This document shows, in pieces, positions 54,118 to 64,000 of a DNA stretch of 64,000 nt (positions within the stretch are counted from its first letter, which is position 1; the number at the start of each line of letters is the position of its first letter). The DNA lies in the NCBI GenBank assembly GCA_947652605.1, contig OX393576.1:55838966-55902965 (forward strand), read 5' to 3'. Source of the stretch: Elmis aenea (taxonomy: Eukaryota > Arthropoda > Insecta > Coleoptera > Elmidae). The notes beneath the pieces were generated by a model. The model was not told the DNA's origin and made no database searches. It saw nothing but the letters and a program-made list of their open reading frames with translations. Position numbers and translations under genes: made by a program.

Positions 54118-56923
54118 TAGAAGGTGGACCTAATTTGAATGTTTTACGGGATATTTCGGTTACCATAATAGCTGGCGAAAACGAACGTCTATGTAATCAC
54201 TTTTCTTATATCGCTTTCCATTTTGGCACTATAGACGAAAAATGAAATATTATCGTTCTTGAAAATTTACTATAACTTTTTTATTTATTAAAATAGAACA
54301 GTGTTTTAAGGGTTTTTATGTTTAATTTAAAAACAAAATTAAAATTGTTTTAGCGGACTTGGGTTTCGAGAGATGAAGTTAACTTAAATTTTTTTAAATG
54401 GAAACCCAAGTTGGCCATAACTATATATGAAAGAGCATTATTTTAGCTTTTAAAAAAATACTCCTCTGTCCCATAATAATAGTAGCAAGTGAATAGTTAA
54501 ACGGAAATTATTGGCGAATGCAGCTGTAAGTTATGTTGTAGCGCAAAATTGCGAAGCCTTCAATCTAAATCAATGTTTCATGACATTTGTCATTTGTTTT
54601 GACACATCTGTCAATGTTTAGGTTTACCTAATTATTACGAATTATAACTATTTTTCTAATTTCATCCGCTGATCGAAATCAATTGTTTTATTTCCGTTGA
54701 ATATCAACCCATTGTAAAAGTAAGATGAAAAAAAGAGAGTTTTCAAGCAAAGATGGCGTTGCGATTGCCCAGTTCTTGATGCTTAAAAAGAAAAACGAAA
54801 AGTTGCAGAAAGGTGCAATTATGTTAGCTGCAAAACAATTTAAGTGCAACAGAATGACCATATCAAGAATTTGGAAACGTGCTTCCGAAAATAATTGTCA
54901 AGGTAAATCTTATGCTAATGTTGATTCTTTGAAAAAACAAAACTGTGGACGACAATGCAAAGATTATGGAGAAAAACTTGAAAAACTTAGACACATTCCT
55001 CTTAGCAGAGGAGGCACCATAAGATCAGCAGCTCACGCCATTGCAGTTCCCAAATCTACATTATTCCGAATTTTGAAAAAAGGAAAATCTATAAAACTAG
55101 TTTCAAGCACCATCAAACCATTTCTTACAGAAAAGAATAAGAAAGATCGCGTAGAATTTTGTCTGTCAAAAGTACTTCCTGACGGAAAGTTTATGGATTT
55201 TAAGGATTATTTTCACATTGATGAAAAGTGGTTCTACTTGACAAAATGCAAGCGATCTTATTATGTGCTTTTAGACGAAGAAACTCCACATAGAACGTGC
55301 AAAAGTAAGAGATTTATATCAAAGGTTATGTTTATGGCAGCAGTAGCTCGCCCCAGATGGGATCCACACAAAAAATGCCTTGTTGATGGAAAAATTGGCA
55401 TATGGCCATTCGTTATGCAAACGCCAGCCCAACGAAACACTAAGAACCGAACAAAAGGAACTCTTATTACAAAGCCCATAGAATCTGTTAATAGTACAGA
55501 GATAAGGAAAATTATTTTTGAAAACATACTGCCAACAATTCGCAAAAAATGGCCAAGAGGATCAAGACATTGCCCCATATTTATTCAACAGGATAACGCA
55601 AAACCACATCTTAAAGATGATGATCCGTTACTATTAGAGGAGGGATTTCGTGATGGATGGAAAACACAAATGAAATGCCAGCCACCCAATAGTCCAGACT
55701 TTAATGTGTTAGACTTGGTTTTTTTTTTAACTCAGTCCAGTCACTACAACATCAAGCCTTGCCCAGTAATATTGATGAATTGATAGAAGCAGTAAACATA
55801 GCCTTTGATAATATTTCTCCCGAAATACTGGATAATACATTTCTGTCACTTCAACAAGTTATGCTGGAAGCAATGAAGAACAATGGCTCCAATAATTTTA
55901 AGCTCACGCATATAGGGAAAGCAAAGCTTCGCAGCCAAGGAATCCTACCTACAAGTTTAAAATGCAGTAACGAAATTATAGGAAAATCCAGAAACTATCT
56001 CAACACTCAAAATAAAAATTAGGAGTAATATTTTTAATTTATAGTTTAATTTAATCTAGTTTTCTGATAATAAATGTTGTATTTATTTTCGTTTGCTACT
56101 ATTATTATGGGACAAATTAAACTCATCAACTGCTACTATTATTATGGGACAGAGGGAGAATATAGTTTTATATATTTGTTGCAAAAATAACCGAGATATG
56201 GCTAAGTTTGTAAAAAAGTCCCTATCAAAGTTTGAAATGTTTTCGTAAGCAAGTTGTGTTTGCAATAAATAAACAACTAAACGTCATTTACAAGAAAATT
56301 TTGCAGAAGCCGCTACGTTACATATTAAACTTTCGAAAGTGTTTAAATTTAGCCATGTTCACGATATCACAATAAACAGTTATAAAATACAAAAAAATAC
56401 ACGGATTTGCTTAAAAGATGAAAAATTCACTTGGAACTGACGTTTAGTTGCTTTATAATAATTGCAAACAATTGCAAGGGAATTTTTACAAAATTAGCCA
56501 TATCTCGGTTAATTTTTGCAACAAATATATAAAACTATGTATTATTGAAAAGCTAAAAAAAATGCAGTTTCATGTAAAGTCATGGCCAACTAGGGTTTCC
56601 ATTAAAAACAATATAAGTTAACTTCATCTCTCGAAAGTCTAGGCTACTAAAACAACTATAATTTTGTTTTTAAATTAAGCATAGAAATCTGTATACAAAA
56701 CTTTCATAACATTTTGTTATGTTTTAATAAATAAAAAAGTTATAGTAAATTTTTAAAAATGATGGTATTTCTGTAGTGCCGAAATGGAAAGCGAAATAAA
56801 AAATCTCCACATTTGCGTTCTTTGCTAAAAAAAAAATAGCCCAACAGACCGATATCGGATTTTGGCTAACTATTACTGTAACCGAGAAACCCAGTAAAAC
56901 ATTCGAATTTGGTCCACCCTGTA
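54118..56923 (+). mobile_element. DD39D mariner element, near full length
   Basis: The left end is decayed (TAGAAGGTGGACCTAATTTG) and the right end is intact (AATTTGGTCCACCCTGTA). Arms extend several hundred bp on each side with blocks such as TTTCCATTTNGGCACTA and TTTGTTTTTAAATTAA in inverted order. It encloses one transposase gene with one frameshift. This is the only element here with an almost complete transposase, so it is the best candidate source of mobility for similar-ended MITEs such as 26527 (inference). Confidence 0.85.
54725..56022 (+). pseudogene. Plant-type (DD39D) mariner transposase, one frameshift
   Basis: About 425 codons counting both frames. N-terminal HTH: LAAKQFKCNRMTISRIWKRA (about 33-52). 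Second HTH: IRSAAHAIAVPKSTLFRILK. Then the family signature SSTIKPFLTEKNKKDRVEFC. The catalytic domain opens with FHIDEKWFYL (first Asp), the second Asp is in IQQDNAKPH, and the third is in NSPDFNVLDL. Counting residues between the second and third Asp gives 39, hence DD39D, the spacing of plant-type mariners. The frame breaks in a T-run at about 55722-55731, right after the third Asp, and resumes in the next frame to a stop at 56022. A homopolymer sequencing error is possible. Confidence 0.85.
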
Positions 56924-56928
56924 TATAA

Positions 56929-57384
56929 TACAGGGTGTTTCAGACCACCTGTACCAGCATTTTTATTCAAAAATGCGACGTCTGACAAAGATGGGAAAAC
57001 ATTTATAGCAGTTGTCGTGATTAAACCGAATCTGTGGCCGAATCTGGAAGTAACTTTAAAAACTTAAATGGCACCATCCAGTTTTTATTGCATAATTAGA
57101 AAGATATTTGATAAATAAACACTTTTTACAGAAAACCAATTTTTGATTATCAGTATAGTTTGTAATCCATTGAACCTAAATCATAACAACATTAAAAACC
57201 CTATTCGCATGTAAGTGAGTTCTGGACACCCTCTTTTTTTTTTAGTTTTGTATTTAACTAAACGAAATTTTAAACATATCTTGTGCAAAAAACCGGATTT
57301 TTTGAGCACAAGCACACAATTGTTTCTCTTCCGGTTTCGGCGGAAATTACCTTAACTTTGTTATTTCAAATAGAACACCTTGTA
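56929..57384. mobile_element. Possible TACAGGG element abutting the mariner
   Basis: TACAGGGTGTTTCAGACC starts 6 bp after the mariner's right end. AGAACACCTTGTA at 57384 could be the partner end, but only about 10 bp of inverted similarity is evident. The sequence near 57360 (TTGTTATTTCAAATAGAACACC) echoes the 310-bp tandem family. Confidence 0.35.
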
Positions 57385-58599
57385 TATTTTTACATTTTTG
57401 GAAAGAGTAAGCAATTTTGAATACAACTGCACAATTTTGTTTAATGCACCACTACCATTCCGTTTAAAAAAAATGACTTATTTCGAGTCGTAAATGCAAT
57501 TTTTTCTACGAGTTTAAAATTATATTATAGAACGAAAGTTAATGTAAACGAACTAAATTACAATCCATATGTATAAAGTATTAATTAATCATTTTATTTC
57601 CATGGCGACACCACCACACTGACATTGACATAAATGAAATTATAACCTGCAAACCCAATATATTTAATATTAATTTTTGTACCACTACCATTCCTTAAAA
57701 AAAATGACTCACACTCAATTAAGAAACATATTTCGTACAAAAATTATTTGAGGCTCGTGAATAAATCTCATCTCATGAAAAAAACTGGACTTTCATCTCT
57801 ATTTTCTACTTCATACTATTTTTCACCACCTGCACGGTAAGTATGTCATTAATGCTAAAATATAAAGCCTACGCCCGCTTATCTATGAAAAACCGTAAGT
57901 AATATTAATTTAATAACATTTGTTTACCGGTTGTCATGGCTATTGCAAGGCAATTAACGGTTACTGCAGGGCTTTAATATTTATTAATGCCCACGGAAGT
58001 GTAAAACTTCAATCAAACATAAACCATTTAATTTTAATTTTATGTAATATTAAAAGTACAGTTCGACATATAACAAACTTTTACAACACAACCATAAAAA
58101 GCAATCATTTTATACACTGGCGTTAATCTACAGCAAATGCTAAGAGTTTTCTAGATTATTGTTTACATTCAGCGTATTTTGTATCAAACGTCCCTAAACA
58201 ACGAAGCGCATACTACGAAGTTTTTTACTTTAATTTTTTGAAACCATTTATCTGGCAGGAGCGGGTACTAAAATGAAGACTATTATTAACCATTTTTGAA
58301 AGATTCGCAGGTGGTGGGAAAAAAAATATACGCACCACGGGCCATACGACATTTTCGTGGTTTCGAATGCTTACGAAGCTTCGGCAAGCCTCGGTTCCTC
58401 AAATTGTATTTTCAATCACGAAAATGTCACTTACGGCCCTTGATGCGTAATATACTATTTGCGGGGTGCAAAAAAAGCTTAGGCAAAAAATTAAGAGCAT
58501 ATTTTATTTTTTACTTGTTAAATAAACAGTTTCACCATGCGTAAAATAATTAAATTAATAGATAATAAAACCTAGAAAGACAATGAATATGCTCTAAAT
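57385..58599. other. Interval with one GC-richer hairpin
   Basis: AT-rich overall, no gene recognised. A hairpin pairs 58339-58359 with 58417-58439 (GGGCC, TACGACATTTTCGTG and inverse with one gap), probably a decayed small MITE; the frame at 58296-58544 runs over it. Confidence 0.45.
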
Positions 58600-59733
58600 C
58601 AGCGTTTCTCAATCTTTTTTGGCCCGCGGACCGGTAAAATTTGTGAAAAAATTTCGCGGACCGGTGTTTTAACAAAAAAAAAGTACTACGTATTAAAAGA
58701 ACTACTACATAAGTCAATTGTAACATTTTTATCATTTACTTACAATAATATTTAAATGTAAAGATAAGTAATTATTGTAATTATTATACTGGGTGTTTCG
58801 TAAAAAATGCGAAAAAATTCGGGAGGTAATTCCTTATTAAAAATTAAAGGGGGTCTTTTATATACATTTTTTTCCTTAGACGTCTCCATTCGGAATTACC
58901 CCCCCCCCTCCCGGTAAGATTAGGTTTTTATTTTATTTCTGAAATTTGGATAAATGTAGGAGAATGATATTTGGTAGATGTTTTATACTTATTAAAGGTT
59001 TCTCATAGTTGTATTTGTAATCATCTCCCACTTTCACAGGGGAATGAAATGTACGACCCCTGTTGGTTTTTTTATCAGAACTTTTTAGTGGGTAGAAATT
59101 TTGCAATTTAAAAATATTTGTTTAAAAGCTTAATTTATTTAGAAACTTTTTTTATTCAATAGTTTTTCTCATTGAACCTACAGTTTTTGAGTAAAAAATT
59201 ATATGTGAACATGCATCACTAAATATTCCAATCTAAAACGATTCATTTTGGTGGTTAACAAACAAACAATGGTACTCCCTTTGGGGGTTGTAACTCCGAA
59301 AGGAGACGTCTAAGGAAAAAAATTAATATATTAGACCCCCTTAATTTTCTCATTTTTTACGAAACACCCTGTACATAAGTAAATAAACCTTTAACATAAA
59401 TCACAGTAAATCAGTAAATTATAAAAAATAATCATAAAATCATTGCACACACCACTGACAGACATTCTATCTGGTTACTAACTTCACGCATGTTTGGTAA
59501 AATTCATTGTCAGGAATGGAGCACACTCCTTTCGCAAACATTATGCATTGCAGGATTTGTCTTCGGTGCCGTGCTAATCATAAATTACGTAAATTAGTTT
59601 ATATTTTAATTTCGTAGTTTTATAAATTAAAATTATTATTTTTTTTTTAAAGAAATATTTTCAACGTGGACAGGTAAAAATTCTCCGCGGACCGGTCAAA
59701 TTTTATCCGCGGACCGGCGGTCGAGAATCGCTG
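58600..59733. mobile_element. hAT MITE with exact 8-bp TSD and nested insertion
   Basis: It begins CAGCGTTTCTCAATC and ends GGTCGAGAATCGCTG. It is flanked by the exact duplication CTCTAAAT (58592-58599, 59734-59741). The subterminal phrase CGCGGACCGGT is repeated at both ends. A 587-bp mariner-like foldback MITE sits inside. No transposase is seen. Confidence 0.9.
58787..59373. mobile_element. TACAGGG-type MITE nested in a hAT element
   Basis: TACTGGGTGTTTCG and its inverse CGAAACACCCTGTA bound about 587 bp, with inverted blocks GACGTCTCC and GGAGACGTC. It is a second member of the family at 52313-52782, here with both ends. It inserted after the host hAT. Confidence 0.85.
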
Positions 59734-59741
59734 CTCTAAAT

Positions 59742-60545
59742 AACATGTACGTATTTGATTTCGTCTATTAAATTTGTTCAATTAACAATGAAATTAAATA
59801 CACTTGCCTATGGGGTATGGGATCATGTTTAACGTCCTGAATAGTAAACCGTTATACATATTTGCAGTTCTCAAATACAAAGTTCATTAGTGAATGTTAA
59901 ATAGACGCGTGTAAATAAATTGCAAAATATTTTAAATATTTGCTTGTATCTAATAACCGGTAATTTTTAACCAATTTTGCTTTGTTATAAGCTCAATGTT
60001 TCCACAATTTTTTTGTATAAAACTAGATAATTTAAAATTTACTTTAAACCAAAAACTAATTAATGTTAATAAAATGCCATTAGAATGAACATTCATACAT
60101 GTGATAAGGTGTCAGCTAAAATCCATCTAAACAAACTATTGGATATCCACAAAGGACTTTTGATGATCTGCCAACATAGCAGAGAGTTTTGAGGGTGCTT
60201 CAAGTCTGCACAATTATCGATCAATTAAAGCGGTTGCATTTGTGTATACTTGAACAATATCGCACGATCAGGTAATACAGAGTTTACCAAATTGGGTTCC
60301 ACGCAACCCTGGGTTTCCGCGAAGCAATAGAAGGGGTGTCGTTAGAAATGGTAAAAAAACAATAAACTTAATTGCCTACTTGATAGTTTAATACTAATGC
60401 ACAGTAAATCTATTTCGTTACTTATGATTTTATTAAGAGTTGGTTATCATCAGAGAGTAACGAAAACTTAAACGAAATAACTAAATTACCCAAAATTTTA
60501 TTAAGAACCAAAACGGAAAGGAAAATGAAAAATGTATGTTACGTT
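59742..60545. other. AT-rich interval with solo hAT-like and repeat scraps
   Basis: Near 60295-60345 GGGTTCCACGCAACCCTGGG with TTCCGCGAAG resembles a decayed hAT end. 60440-60530 is a diverged relative of the AACGAAAACG repeat at 46816. No gene seen. Confidence 0.35.
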
Positions 60546-60546
60546 T

Positions 60547-60663
60547 AAGATTATCACATTAATGCTGCAGAAATTAATAACACAAATGGATAAACAAGAG
60601 GAATTTAATAAAAAAGTTCTAGAAAGACTAGACAGGCTAGAAAACAGTAATAAATACCGATAG
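60547..60663 (+). CDS. LINE ORF1 C-terminal remnant
   Basis: An open frame ending TAG at 60661-60663 encodes a charged, coiled-coil-like tail: LITQMDKQEEFNKKVLERLD, then RLENSNKYR. It precedes ORF2 by 9 bp, which fits the end of a Jockey-type ORF1; the rest was lost by 5' truncation. Confidence 0.6.
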   Translation, partial: KIITLMLQKLITQMDKQEEFNKKVLERLDRLENSNKYR

Positions 60664-60672
60664 AAAACAGCA

Positions 60673-63324
60673 ATGACCTGTGATCTAAGGATTCTTCAAT
60701 GGAACACAAATAGACTCTTACAGCACCAGCAAGAGTTATTGCTAATGTTAGAAACTCACAAAGTAGATATATGCTTGATATCAGAAACCCATTTTACTAA
60801 CCAGAAACACATCAAACTAAGAGGATACCAAGTTTACCACGCCCTTCATCCGCAAAATACGGCCAGAAGTGGAGCCGCAATTATAGTAAAAAATACCATA
60901 TCACATCACGAACGCGAAAAAATAGAGACTGCAGAAATACAAGCAGCTAGTATCTGTGTTAAAACAAAGAAATATGTATTCACCATTGCGGTAGCGTACT
61001 TCCCTCCCAGATATAATCTTAAAAGAGAAGTCTATACTAACTTCTTATTAACCCTTGGTGAAAAATTTGTCCTGGGTGGAGACTTTAATGCTAAAAATAC
61101 TTGTTGGGGATCAAGACTTACCACAACGAAAGGTAAAGAACTATATCATGCTATTACAAAACTTAAATGCAGATGGCATTCTACCGGCAAACCCACCTAT
61201 TGGCCAACTGATGAAAATAAAATTCCCGATCTGTTGGATTTCTTTATCTCAAGACAAATTGCTACAAATTATATAAAGATAGAAGATGTTAAAGAACTGT
61301 TATCAGACCATACACCAATTCTTCTAACAATAAGTGAAAATATCATAACAAGAGAACTTAACCCCACATTAACTAATAAAGGAACAGATTGGGAAAATTT
61401 TCAGTTAGAGCTTAGTGAAAGACTTCAATTAAATGTGCCAATAAGAACAATCGAACATTTGGAACAAGAAGCAGAGAAATTTATGATAAACGTTCAGCAG
61501 GCTGCCTGGAACAATACGCCTCAGATAAAAAGAAAAACTATAGGTAACAATTATCCTAAAGAAATACGAGAACTAATCAAGGAAAAAAGAAAAGCTAGAA
61601 ATATATGGCAAAGATCCAGAACAACGGAGAACAAAAATAGGTTAAATAATCTAACGCAGCAATTACGAAGAGAAATCACGAAAATAAAAAACGAATCTGT
61701 CAACACTTACTTAGGTGAATTAATGGACGACCAAAGCATCGACTTTGGAAGGCTGCTAAAAAGATCAACAGGCCAATAAAACATATCCCACCAATCCGAA
61801 GAGAAGACAGAACATGGGCAAGGGATGCTAAACAAAAAGTGGAAGCCTTTGCCGAATACTTGGACAATACTTTTCAACCATATGCCGAACAGACTGAAAT
61901 CGATTACCCAGATGAAATTATTGAAAACGAAAACATAAAATTAACTACTCCAAAGGAAGTAAAAGAAGTAATAAAAAAACATATCAATCCCAAAAAAGCC
62001 CCTGGGTTCGACTTGATTACTGGAGAGATCTTAAAGCGATTACCAAAAAAAGGTATTGTAAAACTTACAAATCTAATAAATGCCGCTTTCCGACTACAAT
62101 ATGTTCCTATTATATGGAAAACAGCCGAAGTAATAATGTTACCAAAACCGGGGAACTATAGATGAGATTACATCGTATAGGCCAATTTCACTTCTACCTA
62201 TAATATCAAAGCTTTTTGAAAAGCTGCTATTAAAAAGGACGAACAACATAATCGAGAGAAAAAAACTTATTCCACCACATCAGTTTGGATTTCGTGACAA
62301 ACACTCCACCGCAGACCAGGTTCATCGTATAATCAATGACATAGAGAAGTCATTAGAAGAAGAAAAAATTTGTTCGGCAACATTCCTCGATGTTGCTAAA
62401 GCATTTGACAAAGTCTGGCATAAAGGACTACTAATAAAATTGAAGAAAATGCTTCCTGTTCAATATAGTCAGCTCCTGGAGTCATATCTATCTCAGCGAA
62501 CGTTTAAGGTCAAAATGGAAAACGAGTATTCAGAACTGAAGTTTATAAGAGCAGGGGTACCTCAAGGAAGTGTCCTTGGACCGGTATTGTACCTGCTGTA
62601 TACACATGACATTCCAGAAACAGAAAACGTAAAACTCGCCACATTTGCCGACGACACCGCAGTTCTAACTACAGGAGCAACCATAGAAGAAACAACAGAA
62701 AATCTCCAAAGCGCAATTAATCAAATATATGCATGGACAAAACAGTGGCATATAAAAATCAACGAAGAAAAATCTGTTCACGTTAATTTCACCAACAAAA
62801 GAATAAACTACCTACCAGTGTATCTAAATAATAACATAATCCATAATTGCAAAAAGACTGCTAAATATCTTGGCCTAAACTTAGACGTCAAGTTAAAATG
62901 GAAGGAACACGTCAAAAAAAAAACGGAACAGCTTAAGATAAAGTATAGAGATATGTATTGGTTGATAGGAAGAAATTCCCAGCTTTCTATCCAAAACAAA
63001 CTGCTCCTATACAAACAGGTGCTCAAACCTGTTTGGACATATGGCCTTCAATTATGGGGCTGTACCATAAAAAACAACTACAACTGTCTTCAAATATTCC
63101 AAAACCGCGTATCAAGAAGCATAGTAAATGCCCCTTGGTATGTTCGGAACAGCGACTTACACCGGGAACTCCAGGTAGAATCTGTCCAGGAAGAAATTAA
63201 AAAAGCTGCCAAAAGCCATGAGGAGAGGCTCAACAGACATTCCAACATTGAAGTGCTCCAACTTCTCGATAATCAACAACTAGTGCGTAGGCTCAAACGG
63301 ATTAAACGGTTTGAACTTGTGTAG
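60673..63324 (+). pseudogene. LINE ORF2: endonuclease and reverse transcriptase, two frameshifts
   Basis: The ATG at 60673 starts an AP-type endonuclease. It has LQWNTNRLL, LISETHF (catalytic Glu), VLGGDFNAKNTCWGS (Asp/Asn) and LLSDHTPILL (SDH). The frame stops at 61779. The next frame (about 61780-62165) carries the pre-RT and KKAPGFDLI finger block. A third (about 62161-63324) carries SYRPISLLPIISKLFEKL, FLDVAKAFDKVWHKGL, GVPQGSVLGPVLYLLYTHDI and the catalytic FADD (KLATFADDTAVL). Two shifts inactivate it as written. Motifs are otherwise intact, so it is young or miscalled. Shorter frames within it are shadows. Confidence 0.9.
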
Positions 63325-63644
63325 ACTTAAAGTGTACAAAAGCAGAGTACAGTGCTATGTAGCCACGGTAGTGTAGTGTAGATTGTAATAGTGACTAGGA
63401 TGGACCATTGGCGACATCCAGACTCAAACACAAACGTAGTAAATTAGGTTAAAGTTAAAATGTTTATTAATCTATTGGATTAGGTGCATTGCAAATTTTA
63501 AATAAAAAAAAAAAAAAAAAAAAACGTTTTGAGTTACTATTAATACGATGTTTTTATCTTCCACTATTCAATATAGGACGAAGCGTTCTGTAATTATATT
63601 ATACTTGGGCTGTTGTAATATAGAGGGCAGCAAAAATTCTTAAT

Positions 63645-63811
63645 TTCTGGATTCCAGTTTTGAGCTTTCGAGTTCCAGCGATGAACGATTCCCGTGTTGC
63701 GTGGTTCCATCGTTGCATGATTCCTGCGTTGAACGATTCAAGATTTGAAGGATTCTACCGGTGCATTTTCCAGATTTGAACATTCCATATTTGATTGTTC
63801 CTACTTTTCAT
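63645..63811 (+). repeat. Minisatellite, period about 16-17 bp
   Basis: Roughly ten imperfect units of type ATTCCTGCGTTGAACG run in tandem, for example ATTCAAGATTTGAAGG and ATTCTACCGGTGCATT. Units share ATTC and TTGA. Confidence 0.65.
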
Positions 63812-63889
63812 GGGGCCTCGTTAATTAAGTAATGGTATCCTGAACAGCAAAGTTACCGAAACGTACATTACTCAAATAACAAAAGTATT

Positions 63890-64000
63890 TAGGGGAGAGC
63901 GGGGTAATGACGCTCAGTGGGTAATTGCGCTCACCGTAATTTTGGGCCAATTTTCAAATATTTAAAAGTGAAATTTAGCAGCCACCTAGCTTTCGTTCTA
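63890..64000 (+). other. Possible start of another repeat at window edge
   Basis: GGGGAGAGCGGGGTAATGAC followed by CTCAGTGGGTAATTGCGCTC looks like the beginning of an element cut off by the window end. No partner is visible. Confidence 0.3.

Larger units (their letters stand above)
60546..63524 (+). mobile_element. Jockey-type LINE, 5'-truncated, poly(A)-tailed
   Basis: It carries the end of ORF1, ORF2 (endonuclease plus reverse transcriptase), a short 3' UTR and an A-run at about 63504-63524. ACGTTT occurs just before the inferred 5' end (60541-60546) and again after the A-run (63525-63530), a plausible short target duplication. A second copy lies inverted at 41461-43753. A Jockey clade assignment is inferred from motif style. 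Confidence 0.9.

Overview
The window is nuclear DNA from an insect. It is strongly AT-rich, has short AG/GT introns, and carries transposon families typical of insects. Beetle is my best guess from the many TACAGGGTG-ended elements, but the order cannot be settled from sequence alone. No bacterial, organellar or viral genome features were seen.

Three conserved housekeeping genes sit in the first 17 kb and can be modelled exon by exon with intact frames. MCM9 is on the plus strand (4300-12623, 10 coding exons, 937 aa) and encodes an MCM8-9 family helicase for recombination and repair. WDR46/UTP7 is on the plus strand (13032-16049, 9 exons, 582 aa) and encodes a small-subunit processome factor. 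NTPCR is on the minus strand (16138-17137, 5 exons, 187 aa) and encodes a THEP1-like nucleoside triphosphatase. WDR46 and NTPCR converge with 88 bp between their stop codons.

From 17 kb to the end no conserved gene was recognised. There are only weak candidates for isolated small exons: 39130-39203 on the plus strand, and 24185-24307 and 45155-45650 on the minus strand. The last two could belong to one long-intron gene, which is inference only.

Most of the remaining structure is transposon history. (1) Tc1/mariner-like foldback elements begin TACAGGG and end CCCTGTA at TA. Examples are 7993-9207, 9432-10796, the triple-nested palindrome 20902-22758, 25315-26528, 34328-35631, 37165-37646, 44058-44688, 47404-48074 and 58787-59373. 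(2) A near-complete DD39D (plant-type) mariner lies at 54118-56923 with one frameshift. (3) hAT elements with 8-bp target duplications lie at 4988-5519, 5627-7032 (with a nested copy), 39806-40907 and 58600-59733. (4) Two copies of a 140-bp near-perfect palindromic MITE have TTA duplications. (5) A piggyBac-like MITE is flanked by TTAA. (6) Jockey-type LINEs include one long 5'-truncated plus-strand copy (60546-63524), an older minus-strand copy (41461-43753) and a degraded relative (28866-29994). (7) Scraps of several other mariner transposases are present, and a tandem repeat of about 310 bp occurs at two loci.

Many insertions are nested. The TSD logic (hAT inside hAT, mariner MITE inside hAT, Harbinger-like MITE inside a foldback element inside an MCM9 intron) gives a relative chronology. 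MCM9 introns 3, 6 and 7 are built almost entirely of transposons, yet the coding exons stay intact.
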